A stretch of 64,000 nt of DNA from JAKZVK01 sp965261065. Lineage in GTDB: Bacteria > Acidobacteriota > Terriglobia > Bryobacterales > UBA6623. The stretch is taken from contig OZ253444.1 of NCBI GenBank assembly GCA_965261065.1, positions 6,262,001 to 6,326,000 on the forward strand, written 5' to 3'. Positions 27,679 through 37,061 of this stretch are shown piece by piece; the stretch's first letter is position 1; every line of letters starts with the position of its first letter. The notes under the pieces are model-generated. The model was not told where the DNA came from. It searched no databases and worked only from the letters and a program-made list of their open reading frames with translations. The position numbers and the translations under genes were made by a program.

Positions 27679-28083
27679 GAGGATTCTCCCTTAACGGATG
27701 AGGGTTTCTGAGCGCTTGGAGACGTTGGGGGTATTCTACCTATAACGGGTGGGATGCGACGTCCCACAGGGGTCACCGCGATTGGGTGCTTTGCCGGCGG
27801 GGGGCACAACCGGGGGCTCCAGAGACTCCCAGAGGAAACAGTCAAAGGGCGTCTACGGCGGCAAAAAGGCAAGCTGTGGAGGGTGCCCAAGTCTTTCTTG
27901 TGTCGGATTAGGGTGACTGTTCCCCTTGGCGGTCCCCCTTGGCGCCCTTAGCGATCCCATCCACCGGCCCGCAAATCCGCGGCCTTTCCCAACACGTTCA
28001 GGCCGGCGCACTGCCGATACAACGCTAAGGATTTCGCGCCACCTTTCCCACGATAGAGCGCTATGTAGTTCGTTACGGGGAAC
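27679..28083. other. Intergenic gap with no recognised feature
   Basis: About 405 bases separate the aminotransferase start from the kinase gene remnant. I see no credible coding frame, RNA gene or terminator. The segment includes runs such as GGCGGGGGGCACAACCGGGGG and would contain the aminotransferase promoter. Confidence 0.4.
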
Positions 28084-29110
28084 TTAGTCCTGCTCGCGGT
28101 CGCGGAACTCTTCGTACCAGTTCTGGACGATGCTAATCGAGGGTCGGGGCGGGTCGCCGACGGGCTGGGCGATGATGAACTGCTGCCCGTCGGGAGAGAC
28201 GTCGTATCCAGGCGAATTGTCACCCTCGCTCAAACCGGTGGCATCGAAGAGCCGTGTTGGTTCTCCGGGCGAGAAACTCGGACTCATGGACACCTGCACA
28301 GCGAGTAAAGAGTTCCCCTCGACGTAGAACAATTCCTTCCCATTCGGGTTCCAGCGCGGCGCTGTCCCTCCGTTGCGAGAAATTCTCGATACCTTCCCTC
28401 CCTGAGGAAAAGACCGCACGTACACTTCCTGACGGCCCGACTGGTCGGATACGTATGCGACGTAGCGGCTGTCGGGTGAAAACCGCGGTCGAGATTCGTT
28501 GGCCGGCGTTTGCAGGAACGGATGCGGCGTCCAGTCCGTACCCTCACGGAGGAGGTACCAGAGATCGGCTCCGGTTTGTGGAGAATTTCGGCGGTAGATT
28601 AGATATTTCCCGTCCGGGGACCAGTCGCCGGCAACTTCACGGACGGGTGTGCCAACGAGGACTTCCGGCTCCCCGGTTCCATCGACCCGCTGACGGAGAA
28701 TGTCGAAGCCTGTCCCCGTGCGGTTTGAGAGTGAACTGAAGGCGACTTCGTCCCCCTTGGCTGACCAGACCGGCACCCCGTCGACCGCCGGGGCGGTCGT
28801 AAGGCGATTTCTCAAATTGCGTGCGAGGTCGTGAATCCAGATATCCTGATTGGAGTCCTGAACAACGGAGAACGCGACCCGGCGGCCGTCCGGCGATAGA
28901 GTGAGATTCCGTACCTCCTCCATCGGTTGACCAATCTGCTCCTTCGGGGCGCCTGCTCGGTCGACGAAAACCAATTGACTCATCAACGGTATGTGATCGA
29001 GATAGACGAGAGTTCCATCACTGGCAACCGTAGGCCTGTGGCCGTTTCCGGCGATAGGGAAGGCCTCCCCGGTTGCTTGCAACGTGTCTAAGGAAAAGGG
29101 TAATGCCCAA
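28084..29110 (-). pseudogene. Ser/Thr kinase-TolB protein, C-terminal propeller part
   Basis: This host segment encodes the C-terminal part of the WD40/PD40 (TolB-like) propeller of a receptor-type kinase: LTLSPDGRRVAFSVVQDSNQDIWIHDLARN, WSPDGKYLIYRR, FSPDSRYVAYVSDQSGRQEVYVRSFP and WNPNGKELFYVEGNSL. Each repeat has the SPDG-type turn. The ORF that reads on to 29496 is a chimera with IS1595 sequence. The kinase half is at 30142-32031. Removing the element and one 8-bp duplication restores one frame through THEIWALPFSLDTL. Confidence 0.85.
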
Positions 29111-30141
29111 GCCTGGTATCCACTTGACTCAGGTGACCCCAACATCTTGTAGTTGGGCTCACAGCGTCTTAGCGTCACAATCGGCGACGATCGAGCGGTA
29201 CGGCGTCGGCTCCACCGCCATGGCCTGCTGCACAAGGCGGTAGAAGAGCTTGCCCCGACTGCGTGATCTGCGCCGATTGAAGCGGAACACGAACTCGTCG
29301 AGATAGTAGTCCAGATGCTCGTGGCTGACCGCCCCCTGATGCGTGCCCAGCATCCAGCGCTTGAGTAGCGAGATCGCCAAGTGCACCCTCGGCAGTAGCT
29401 GCGAGGCCTGCTCGCGGCGGTTGTTAATCGAGATGATACGACGCTGGTAGTCCTTCTTCTTGAGCGGATCGTAGCCCGACCAGTTGTCGGTAACAACCAC
29501 GCTGCCCGGCTCGACCGACTCCTCGACGAAGGGCATCAAACTGGCCGCCGAGGCGTTCTGAACGCGCTGCATGCGGATGCGCCCCAGCCCGGTGCCTCTC
29601 TCTTCCGCGGCGACTGCAATCAACGCTTTACGCTCGGTCTGCCGGCCGATTACCCCTTCTTCTTCAGCGCCCCAGTAGGTCTCATCGACCTCGACGAGGC
29701 CCGTCAATCGCTCCCGCCCCGGGCGCACCATCGCTCGCCTCAGCTTGTGCATCCAAGGCCAGGCGGTTTGGTAACTGCCCAGTCCCAGAACGCGCTGTAG
29801 ACCCAGGGCGCTGGCCCCATTCTTCTGCGTGGTGATGGTCCACATCGCCCGGAACCACAGCCGCAGCGGCTTGCGTGTGTCTTGAAAGATCGTGCCGGCG
29901 GTGACGGAGGTTTGCCGCCCGCAGCGAGCGCATTCGAACCACACTTTGCGCACCGGCCAAGCGCGCTCATGCCCACACCTTGGACAGCGGAAACCCTCTG
30001 GCCAGCGCAAGGCGAACAGATAGTCGCGGCAAGCCTCCTCGCTCGCAAAGTGAGACTCGAATTCGAGTTGGTCGCGCGGGTAATCCTCCACCAGGCCCTA
30101 CACTACATCTTGGGGTCACCTGAGTCAAGTGGATACCCAGC
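29111..30141 (-). mobile_element. IS1595-family element, copy 1 (1031 bp)
   Basis: Terminal inverted repeats begin GCCTGGTATCCACTTGACTC on the left and GCTGGGTATCCACTTGACTC on the inverted right end, continuing through AGGTGACCCCAA. The 8-bp duplication ATGCCCAA lies at 29103-29110 and 30142-30149. It interrupts the kinase gene. The sequence is almost identical to copies 2 and 3, which indicates recent spread. Confidence 0.95.
29159..30091 (-). CDS. IS1595-family transposase (copy 1)
   Basis: The 310-residue transposase has an N-terminal zinc ribbon (CPRCGH...CARCGR, ~residues 36-60) and a DDE-type catalytic domain with LVEVDETYWGAEEEG, SVVVTDNWSGYDPL and the late helix HEHLDYYLDEFVFRFNRR. 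It starts from GTG in a weak context. Compared with copies 2 and 3 it has VADCDAKTL instead of VADWDAKTL near the end, so it differs by at least one residue. It appears intact. Confidence 0.93.
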   Translation of the reverse strand: MEDYPRDQLEFESHFASEEACRDYLFALRWPEGFRCPRCGHERAWPVRKVWFECARCGRQTSVTAGTIFQDTRKPLRLWFRAMWTITTQKNGASALGLQRVLGLGSYQTAWPWMHKLRRAMVRPGRERLTGLVEVDETYWGAEEEGVIGRQTERKALIAVAAEERGTGLGRIRMQRVQNASAASLMPFVEESVEPGSVVVTDNWSGYDPLKKKDYQRRIISINNRREQASQLLPRVHLAISLLKRWMLGTHQGAVSHEHLDYYLDEFVFRFNRRRSRSRGKLFYRLVQQAMAVEPTPYRSIVADCDAKTL

Positions 30142-32031
30142 ATGCCCAAATTTCGTGCGTGACAAAACTAGGCTGGTAAAGAAGATGACCGCTGGATGAA
30201 TAGGACGGGAAATTACCGGGACCCAGAATCTCTCGCCGGTCCGTCTCAAGGTCTTGGACCATCATTGTGTTGTTCGTGGGAGACCCAAATGCGAATACTA
30301 GGACACGGGCCCCAGCTTCGAGGGGCAAGAAATGGGGCCTGACCACTACCCCCCATGGTCCTCCTGACGACGGTTCCTCCTGCGAGATCAGCAGGTTGGC
30401 AGCACCTCCGCGGGCGGTGACTTCGTAGAGGGCGAAAGGATCAGCGGAACTGAAGACGATCGAGTCGCCGTCGGGGCTCCAGGTGGCCCCACGAAAACCG
30501 CCGGGCAGCTCACAAAGCCGGATGGCGAGACCGCCCTGGACCGAGACCTTCTTGAGTTCTCCGCCGACGGCAAACCCGAGAAAATCACTTCTAGGCGACC
30601 AGAACGGCGGGATAGCTCCTTCGGTACCCTCGATAGCCCGTGGTTGCCACGATTCAAGATCCTGGACCCAGAGCTTTCCCGCCGGCCCGGCCTCGACGAA
30701 CGCAATGTGTTGTCCGTTGGGGGAAACGGCGACTTCTCTGTTAACGGGGCTGCGTTGCACCCCTTGGGCTGGGGCGAAGGCGAAGTGCCGGGTCGGATTC
30801 GCGGGAGGGGCTTCTCGAAAAGGGAAAATGATGAGCGCCAGCGCAGCCATCGCGGCGACACCCGCGATGGCCTGGTAAAGCCTCAGTCGCTGTTTGAGCA
30901 CAGTTGTGACTTCAGGCACCTGGCGTTGGCGCGTGGCACTACCGGGTTCGACCGCCGGACCAGCAGTCGGACCGGTCGCTCCTCCCGCGCGCAGAATCGT
31001 GGACTTGCCGGATGCGAGTTTCTTTTGCCAGCTGCGCAGGTCAATGAGAAGGTCTCCAGCGTGTTGATAGCGTTCGTCGCGGTCCTTCCCCAAGGCTTTG
31101 CGGATAATCCACTCCAGTTCCAGAGGCAGACCCGCCCGCAGAGCCGTCACCGGCTCGTGCACCTCGTGAGTGATCCCGTATAAAACAGCCTCTTGACGTT
31201 CTCCGCCGAACGGAAGTCTGCCGGTGATCATCTCGTACAGCACCACTCCGAGTGACCACAGGTCGGTGCGACGGTCGGTTTTCTCACCGACGGCCTGTTC
31301 CGGAGACATGTAGGAGGGAGTACCCAAGATCGAGGTCTTCTCGGTGAGCTTTGACTGCTCGGCGAGCTGCGCCAGGCCAAAGTCCATGATCTTGACCTGC
31401 CCCTGGAGCGTGATCATCAAATTGGCACTCTTGATGTCACGGTGGACGATGCCCTTCTCGTGGGCGGCCTGAAGACCTTGGGCGGTTTGGACGGCGATGT
31501 CAAGCGCCTCGTTGAGCTTCAGTGGCCGCTCGGCGATCTTCTCCTTCACCGTCAGGCCTTCGAGATAGGCCATGACAAGGTACGTCTGTCCCTCGGCCTC
31601 ATCAATTTCGTGCACCGAGCAGATGTTGAGTGATCGAGCCGTGCGGCGGCCTTGGCTTCCCGGACGAAGCGAACTTTGTATTCGGGGTCTTCCATGGCGT
31701 GCGCCCGCAGGAACTTGAGGGCGACAGGTCGTTCTAGCTTGGTGTCCTCGGCCTTATAGACGACACCCATCCCACCTTGGCCCAGCTTCTCGATCAAACG
31801 ATAGTGGCCGACAACCTTCGGCATGGACCTCGGGCGATCGTCGGCCTGATCGCGGCTTCGACTCGCCAAGAAGTCTCCTTGTTTGTCGTGTTCGCCGAGG
31901 AGTCGCTCAACGCGCTCTTTCAGAGGAGTGTCCTCAGCGCATTGCGCCCGCACGTAGTCGGCGCGAGCCTGGGGCTCCAGCTCGATCGCCCGCTCGAAGA
32001 TTCTCTTCGCTCGCTGCAGCACGCGATCCAC
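30142..32031 (-). pseudogene. Ser/Thr protein kinase with TolB-like tail, frameshifted N-terminal part
   Basis: From a GTG at 32031 the frame encodes YRLIEKLGQGGMGVVYKAED and VALKFLRAHA. A one-base deletion near 31630-31640 then breaks it in the stretch expected to read LDH-N-ICSVHEIDEAEG. The next frame continues GIVHRDIKSANLMI (catalytic loop), IMDFGLAQLA (DFG), a TM helix (LYQAIAGVAAMAALALIIFP) and the first propeller repeats up to the IS1595 insertion. With its N-terminal helical region this is the Acidobacteria-type PknB/TolB receptor kinase. The ancestral protein was about 969 residues. Two lesions make it a clear pseudogene. Confidence 0.87.
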
Positions 32032-32032
32032 G

Positions 32033-32506
32033 CTAGCCGTCCTCCGCCACTAGCTCGATGCGGAGCCAAGCCCGGCCAAAGCTCCACTCGCGTTTGACGG
32101 TGCGCGCCGACAGTCCCATCACTTCGGCCGTCTCCTTGATCGAGAGACCGCCGAAAAAGCGCAACTCGACGATCCGGTGCGCGCGCGGAGCCTCTCGCTC
32201 AAGGCGATTGAGAGCGTCATCCATAGCCAGCAACTCGCTCGGTCGTCCCTTGTCGAAAACGAGTTCCTCCTCGAGTTGTAGGAAGTCGACGCCACCTCCG
32301 CGCTTGTCGGTCTGGCGTGCCCGAGCGTAGTCGATCAGGATCTGCCGCATCACGCGCGCGGCCACGCCGAAGAAATGCGCGCGGTTCTGCCAACTGACCC
32401 TCTGACCGCCCAGCATCTTCACGTAGGCCTCGTTCACCAGCGCGGTGGGCTGGAGCGTGTGCTCTCGTCGATCCCGCCGGAGGTACCCGGCCGCCAGTCG
32501 TCTTAG
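32033..32506 (-). pseudogene. ECF sigma factor (TIGR02999-like), C-terminal part
   Basis: This segment encodes LRRLAAGYLRRDR, HTLQPTALVNEAYVKMLGG (region 2) and LSIKETAEVMGLSARTVKREW (region 4 helix-turn-helix), the pattern of sigma factors paired with Ser/Thr kinases. The N-terminus is separated by an ISAzo13-type element and lies at 33796-33890. Joining 33890-33796 to 32501-32033 gives exactly 188 codons in frame. Its stop lies directly upstream of the kinase start, so the pair formed one operon. Confidence 0.87.
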
Positions 32507-33795
32507 AAACTGTCACAAAATAACATTTGCATCTAGAATTGTTTTCACTTACTCTGGAAGGGTGAACGAGCCGGCAGCCATCAAGCGTCGTTATGAGGCG
32601 CTGCGAGGGGTGCTCGATGAACGTTCGCGGCGGCTGCTGGTGGCCGCGGAAAGCTTGGCCCTGGGGCGCGGCGGCATCTCGGCAGTGGCCCGAGCGACCG
32701 GGGTCTCACGGCAAGTCATTGCCCGTGGCCGCCAGGAGTTAACCGAGCCCGCTGGGCCTCCGCCCGGCCGCATCCGGCGTCGGGGCGGCGGACGCAAGCG
32801 AAGCGTCACGAAAGACCCCACTCTCAAGAGCGAGCTGGAGCGGCTGGTCGAGCCACTCACGCGCGGCGATCCGGAATCCCCCCTGCGCTGGACGTTGAAA
32901 AGTGTCCGCAAGCTAGCCGCCGAACTCGAACGGAGGGGCCACCCAACGAGTCATCGCATGGTGGCCGAGCTGCTGCACCAGCTGGGTTACCGCCTGCAAG
33001 CCAACCGCAAGACGAAAGAAGGAACGAAGCATCCCGACCGCAACGCTCAGTTTGAACAGATTAACCGCAAGGTGAAGCGTTTTTTGGCTCACCGCCAGCC
33101 CGCCATCTCGGTCGACACGAAGAAGCGGGAACTGGTGGGAGACTTCAAAAACAACGGGCGGGAGCTACGGCCGAAGGGTGATCCGGAGAAGGTGCGGGTG
33201 CATGATTTTCCGATTCCCGAACTGGGCCGGGCCACGCCCTACGGGGTCTATGACATGGCGCGCAACCGGGGTTGGGTCAGCGTCGGGGTGGATCATGACA
33301 CGGCGGCGTTTGCGGTCGAGACGATCCGCCGCTGGTGGCGCTCGATGGGGCAGGCCGCTTATCCGCAGGCGAAGCGCTTGCTGATCACCGCCGACGCGGG
33401 CGGCAGCAATGGCTCGCGTCCGCGGCTGTGGAAGCTGAAATTGCAGAAGCTGGCGGACGAAACCGGGCTGCGGATCGCGGTGTGTCACTTCCCGCCCGGC
33501 ACCAGCAAGTGGAACAAGATTGAGCACCGGCTGTTTTCCTACATCAGTCAGAACTGGCTCGGCAAGCCGCTGATCAGCCATGAGGTGATCGTGAATCTGA
33601 TCGCCGCGACGACGACGCGAACGGGATTGCAAGTCCATGCCGAACTCGACACGGGCAGTTATCCGACCGGCATCAAGATCACCCACCAGCAGATGGCGGC
33701 CCTCAAGCTGCGCCGAGACAAGTTTCACGGGGAGTGGAACTACACGCTCCTTCCCCGCAAGACCCTAGATTGACAAGGTTATTTTGTGACTGATT
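32507..33795 (+). mobile_element. ISAzo13-type element with CTTAG flanks
   Basis: The ends AAACTGTCACAAAATAAC and, inverted, AATCAGTCACAAAATAAC match at 16 of 18 bases. CTTAG occurs at 32502-32506 and 33796-33800 as a probable target duplication. The 1289-bp element carries one transposase and splits the ECF sigma gene. Exact duplication length is ambiguous by one base. Confidence 0.87.
32562..33773 (+). CDS. ISAzo13-family transposase
   Basis: The ~403-residue protein (GTG at 32562) matches the ISAzo13 group: AIKRRYEALRGVLDERSRRLLVAAE at the start, GGISAVARATGVSRQVIARG (HTH), PAISVDTKKRELVGDFKNNG (first catalytic Asp), RLLITADAGGSNGSRPRLWK (second Asp) and FPPGTSKWNKIEHRLFSYIS (catalytic Glu). 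No lesion is visible. The ORF reading from 32445 includes sigma-factor and terminal-repeat bases, so the shorter start is used. Confidence 0.92.
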   Translation: MNEPAAIKRRYEALRGVLDERSRRLLVAAESLALGRGGISAVARATGVSRQVIARGRQELTEPAGPPPGRIRRRGGGRKRSVTKDPTLKSELERLVEPLTRGDPESPLRWTLKSVRKLAAELERRGHPTSHRMVAELLHQLGYRLQANRKTKEGTKHPDRNAQFEQINRKVKRFLAHRQPAISVDTKKRELVGDFKNNGRELRPKGDPEKVRVHDFPIPELGRATPYGVYDMARNRGWVSVGVDHDTAAFAVETIRRWWRSMGQAAYPQAKRLLITADAGGSNGSRPRLWKLKLQKLADETGLRIAVCHFPPGTSKWNKIEHRLFSYISQNWLGKPLISHEVIVNLIAATTTRTGLQVHAELDTGSYPTGIKITHQQMAALKLRRDKFHGEWNYTLLPRKTLD

Positions 33796-33890
33796 CTTAG
33801 CTCCCGATGCAGACCGGTGAAGAGCGCATCCTGGGCGCCCTTGTCACCCGCGTTTACTTTCCGCAGCAAGGCTGATATTTCCTCTGACAC
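33796..33890 (-). pseudogene. ECF sigma factor, N-terminal 30 codons
   Basis: From a GTG at 33890 this short segment encodes SEEISALLRKVNAGDKGAQD followed by ALFTGLHRE, the N-terminus of the sigma factor whose remainder is at 32033-32506. It is too short to be found as an ORF and was located by joining across the ISAzo13 element. The ancestral sigma factor had 187 residues, which is normal for the family. Confidence 0.83.
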
Positions 33891-34204
33891 AAGGTGTCTC
33901 CTCCGGGCCTAAACCAAGCTTTACGCACCAATCATAGCCGAACTCAGCCGATTTCATTGCCATATCTTGGGACGCGCCGCGCCTCGGCGGCCCATTTTGC
34001 CCGCCGATCTCGTTTACCAGGGTGAGAGCCCAGACCCAGACCCCAGAGTCTGCGCCTTCAAAGATCACCGCAACCGAGGAGGTTGGCATGTTTGCTCACA
34101 GCTTCACAGTCTGTCAGAAGGCCCATCGGGCTCCCGGAGTTTATCCGGACTGTCGAGATGGAAGCCTTTCCCTCCGAACTCGCCCTCCGTACAAGTCGTC
34201 CGGG

Positions 34205-34612
34205 TTGGGGTTCCGGGTTCGGGCTCTGCTGTCCCCGAACGCCCCATTTGTTGTTGCGCTGCTGTGCTGCGTACTGAGCCCCGCTTGGGCCCAAGATTCA
34301 ACCCCTGAGCCCAGCCTCTGCGTCGTCGACTCACCCGTATGCCGCAAACTGGCCATCGAGGTCGCCAAGTTGGAGCTCACCGATTTCATTCAGCGAGAGT
34401 TGGACTCGCGCCGAAGCGGCAGCTTCCTCTGCCCCGAGGACAACCCGAACTGCTGTCCGCCGCGCCTGATGCCGCTCTGCTCGCAGGTGCAGAGGGATCA
34501 CGTCGTGGACGCACAGCGGCAGTTTCACAGTGTGCTGGCCGGTCGGTTCGGAGACTGTCCGTGGAGCGCGGAGATGTGCGACTCGTTGGGCTCCTTCTAC
34601 TGCGGAGCCTAA
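34205..34612 (+). CDS. Cys-rich secreted hypothetical protein, upstream part
   Basis: From a TTG at 34205 the product opens with a good signal peptide (ALLSPNAPFVVALLCCVLSP, AWA cleavage site). Cysteines follow in CVVDSPVCRKLAIEVAKLEL, FLCPEDNPNCCPPRLMPLC and FGDCPWSAEMCDSLGSFYC. The family is not recognised; disulphide-stabilised export is likely. An ATG at 34022 would add 61 residues and bury the signal sequence, so it is less likely. The TAA at 34610 is followed in the same frame by a further Cys-rich open stretch to 34954. Confidence 0.45.
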   Translation: MGFRVRALLSPNAPFVVALLCCVLSPAWAQDSTPEPSLCVVDSPVCRKLAIEVAKLELTDFIQRELDSRRSGSFLCPEDNPNCCPPRLMPLCSQVQRDHVVDAQRQFHSVLAGRFGDCPWSAEMCDSLGSFYCGA

Positions 34613-34954
34613 GCAGGCTGGACGCCATGGGGTGGCTGTAGTCCGGGTCTGGAGTTACCACCCAGACCCCCACTCCCGCCACCGCTTCCTTGCCCGTGCG
34701 GGACGACACCCAATCTCAAAGGACTCTGCATACCAAAGGTCTGTACCGGGCCGTCGGGGAGAGTCCCCTGCAACTTCCTGTGCTCCGACGACCTTGTCGC
34801 CATCTCTGACCCGCCCGCGCCAGAATCCAATCTGGAGCGTCATATGAGAGACCAGAAGGTTCAGATCGAGGCTGCGAAGCGCTTGCGTGAGGATCTGAAG
34901 GCCGCGCTGGAAGAGGCGGAGGCGCAGATCAAGGAGCTTTCTCAGTATAGATAA
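34613..34954 (+). pseudogene. In-frame continuation of the Cys-rich protein after a TAA
   Basis: Directly after the TAA the same frame continues for 113 codons: GGCSPGLELPPRPPLPPPLP, CPCG, VCTGPSGRVPCNFLCSDDLV, and then a charged coiled-coil-like end (MRDQKVQIEAAKRLREDLKA, LEEAEAQIKELSQYR). The shared cysteine bias and frame suggest that one 250-codon gene lost a sense codon to TAA. A short independent gene from ATG 34844 (36 residues) is the alternative. Confidence 0.45.
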
Positions 34955-35317
34955 TCGCTTCTCGACCCGTGATGACGACGAGCGCGGCAACGGCCGCCGT
35001 TTCGATATCAGCGATCGGCCTGAAAACGAGCGGCCAAGAGGAAGGCGGGGGCATATTGGACTGGATCCCTACGGCGAGGCCAAGAAATTAGGGACGGGTT
35101 GCAGTTGACTGAAAAAGCATAGCGAATCCAGCCCAATGGGGGCATGATCAAGTTAGCCGGGGAAGCGGAGGCGGGCTCTGCTGGAGAGCAACCCGCCAAG
35201 GAATACCCGGCCGCAGACTCATCGAAACGATGAGGGCGGGGTGTGCGCCTACTCAGGCCGCATCCCGCCTTGTGCTGCGCCATCGGATCGATAGATCTGC
35301 TCATGCCTTACGAAAAC
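34955..35317. other. Intergenic stretch without recognised features
   Basis: No credible gene is seen. Short inverted sequences such as GGCGGGCTCTGC/GCAACCCGCC (35171-35204) and GGCGGGGTG/CATCCCGCC (35233-35273) are present. The 3' end of the IS3 element probably lies in this gap, but I could not find its terminal repeat. Confidence 0.3.
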
Positions 35318-36269
35318 TCAGGCGGCGTCAGCCGCCTCTTCCCACAGCCGCTCATACTCTTGCGGCGGCCGGTAGCCCAGCGACGAATGCAATCGTGTGC
35401 GATTGTATTCCTGCTCAATATAAGCCCCGATCGCGGCCTGCGCCTGGGCCAAGTCGCGATAACGGTTCATCGCCACTTCCTCGCTCTTGAGCGTCTTCAT
35501 GAAGCTCTCGGCGCGCGCATTGTCATAGAGGTTGCCGCGGCGGCTCATCGACAGCAGCACGCCGCGACTCTCCAACAGTTACACATACGCGCGCGAGGTG
35601 TACTGCACCCCTTGGTCGGAATGATGCACCAGCCCCGGCCCGGCCTGCCGGCTCGCCAGCGCTTGCCGCAGCGCCGCCAGCGTCAGCTTCGTCTCTAGCG
35701 TCTCGCCCAACTCCCACCCGATCGCCCGCCGCGAGAACGCGTCCAGCACCACCGCCAGATACACGAACGTCTCTCGTAACCGGATGTAGGTGAGGTCGGC
35801 CACCCAGAGTTGATCCACCCCATCCACTTGCAGCCGCTGCGCCAAGTTCGGATAGACGGGCAGGAACGGCGATGTCTCGGTCGTCAGCACGAAACGCCGC
35901 TTCTTCACCGCCAGCAGGTTGTCCTCGCGCAACAGCCGCAACACCTTCTTGTGATTCACCACGAAGCCCTGCCGCCGCAGCTCGGCCCCCACGCGGCGGT
36001 AGCCGTAGCGGCGGTTTTGCAAGGCGATGCGCTGGATGCGGTCGCGCATCTCCACCTCGCACGCGGCCGGCGACCGCTCGGCGAAACGGCGATAGAACCC
36101 CGCGCGACTCACTCGTCCGAGCTCGCAGAGCGGTTCGACGCCGAGAGGGCCTTGGGCGTGGATCTGGTCGATGACGGAGTCGATCCGCTCGCGCCAGGCG
36201 CGTCGAGGCCCGGGGTCGCGAGGTTCACAGCGCGCCAGGCTCGTTCGAAAAAATCCAGTTCGGCGGTTT
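35318..36269 (-). pseudogene. IS3-family OrfB with in-frame TAA
   Basis: The frame carries the IS3 integrase core: LWVADLTYIRL (first Asp), GLVHHSDQGVQYTSRAYV (second Asp), and after a TAA at 35579-35581 the same frame continues LLESRGVLLSMSRRGNLYDN and RAESFMKTLKSEEVAMNRYR (catalytic Glu). The residue before LLE is normally Glu, so GAA to TAA is likely. Upstream it has the HTH_21-like helical region (YGYRRVGAELRRQGFVVNHK). The enzyme lacks its catalytic Glu unless the stop is read through. Confidence 0.85.
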
Positions 36270-36552
36270 GCTTGCCCAGCAGCCGTTCGAGCTCGATGAT
36301 GCGTTCGTCGCGTGGATCGCGAGGCGGCTTGGGTGGCGGCCCTTTCCCGGCCGGTGGGCGTCCGCGGCGGCGGCTCAACCCACCCACGCCCTCGCTCCGA
36401 TAGGCGTCGCGCCAACGATACAGCACGGCGCGCTTGACCGCCAACTCGCGGCTCAGCGCGGTGGGGCTCTCGCCAGCCAGCAGCCGCCGCGCCGCCCCTT
36501 GTTTGAACTCCACCGAGAACACCCGTGGCTTGCGCCCTGTGGGACTCTCCAT
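36109..36552 (-). CDS. IS3-family OrfA (HTH protein) with -1 frameshift site
   Basis: OrfA begins MESPTGRKPRVFSVEFKQGA and has the transposase helix-turn-helix (AARRLLAGESPTALSRELAV) and a leucine-zipper-like stretch (DERIIELERLLGKQTAELDF). An AAAGGAG ribosome binding site precedes the ATG by six bases. The heptamer T_TTT_TTC at 36247-36253, in OrfA register, lets ribosomes slip -1 into OrfB, where the frame reads RRAWRERIDSVIDQIHAQGP. The part of OrfA after ERAWRAVN is therefore the unshifted tail. Confidence 0.8.
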   Translation of the reverse strand: MESPTGRKPRVFSVEFKQGAARRLLAGESPTALSRELAVKRAVLYRWRDAYRSEGVGGLSRRRGRPPAGKGPPPKPPRDPRDERIIELERLLGKQTAELDFFERAWRAVNLATPGLDAPGASGSTPSSTRSTPKALSASNRSASSDE

Positions 36553-36683
36553 TGCGGACTCCTTTCCATTCGCTGAAAAGTGTCCCTCTTTCTACTGTCT
36601 CATCTCGGGGGTTCACTCCAACCGGAAGTATCAACGCAGCGGTCATCCAAATATCGAAGAGGCAGGAGCCTTTATCTTGCCCC

Positions 36684-36830
36684 TTTCAGGGCTCGTTGTA
36701 TTCGGTGACTTTTCCCACGATTGAAACCGTGGGCTATGGGGGTTGGCCCCTCCGGGGGCCCTGTTGAGCGCAGGGCAGTTCGGGGGCAGTTCGGGGACAA
36801 AGCCCGGACTCCGCCCGGCTCCGGGGCTCT
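36684..36830. repeat. Interspersed repeat, CCCTTTCAGGGCTCG...GTGGGCTA type
   Basis: The stretch has CCCCTTTCAGGGCTCG, then CCCACGATTGAAACCGTGGG (a hairpin), GCTATGG and GGCCCCTCCGGGGGCC (another hairpin). The same layout, with different loop bases, recurs at about 38219-38291. Comparable modular hairpin repeats are common in Planctomycetota and Acidobacteriota metagenomes. It fills much of the 36553-37053 gap, in which I see no gene. Confidence 0.5.
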
Positions 36831-37061
36831 AGCACCCTGCCATGATCGGTGGCACCCCCCTGGGACTCCGTCTTGCCATCGCACCACGAACCGCAATTTG
36901 AGTCACGAATCTTCCAGAAATTTATTCCCTTCCCTTTCAATCACTTGCCGCTCCATGCGGGTCGAGCCCCTTCCATTCTCTTGTTGCCCTGGAATCGGAG
37001 GAATAAGAGGGGTAACGTCGAGCTCGGGAGAGTACCAGATCGTTCCACGGGATTTCGTTAA

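Larger units (their letters stand above)
35318..36620 (-). mobile_element. IS3-family element (ends not resolved)
   Basis: OrfA and a broken OrfB in the usual overlapping -1 arrangement define an IS3-family element of about 1.3 kb. I could not match terminal inverted repeats, so the boundaries are estimates from the gene limits. It is likely immobile because of the nonsense codon in OrfB. Confidence 0.7.

Noticed and set aside
28084..29496. 470-residue ORF joining IS sequence and a propeller
   Set aside because: The first part is an off-frame reading of IS1595; only the part below 29111 is host protein.
32445..32561. N-terminal extension of the ISAzo13 transposase
   Set aside because: These bases read antisense sigma-factor sequence and the IS terminal repeat, so they cannot be ancestral transposase sequence.
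33844..34089. Minus-strand 81-residue ORF
   Set aside because: It overlaps the restored sigma-factor start and lacks any family feature or ribosome binding site.
7024..35581. In-frame TAG/TAA codons as sign of stop-codon recoding
   Set aside because: TAG, TAA and TGA all end intact genes in this window, and only three isolated cases occur (7024, 34610, 35579), so decay or error is simpler.
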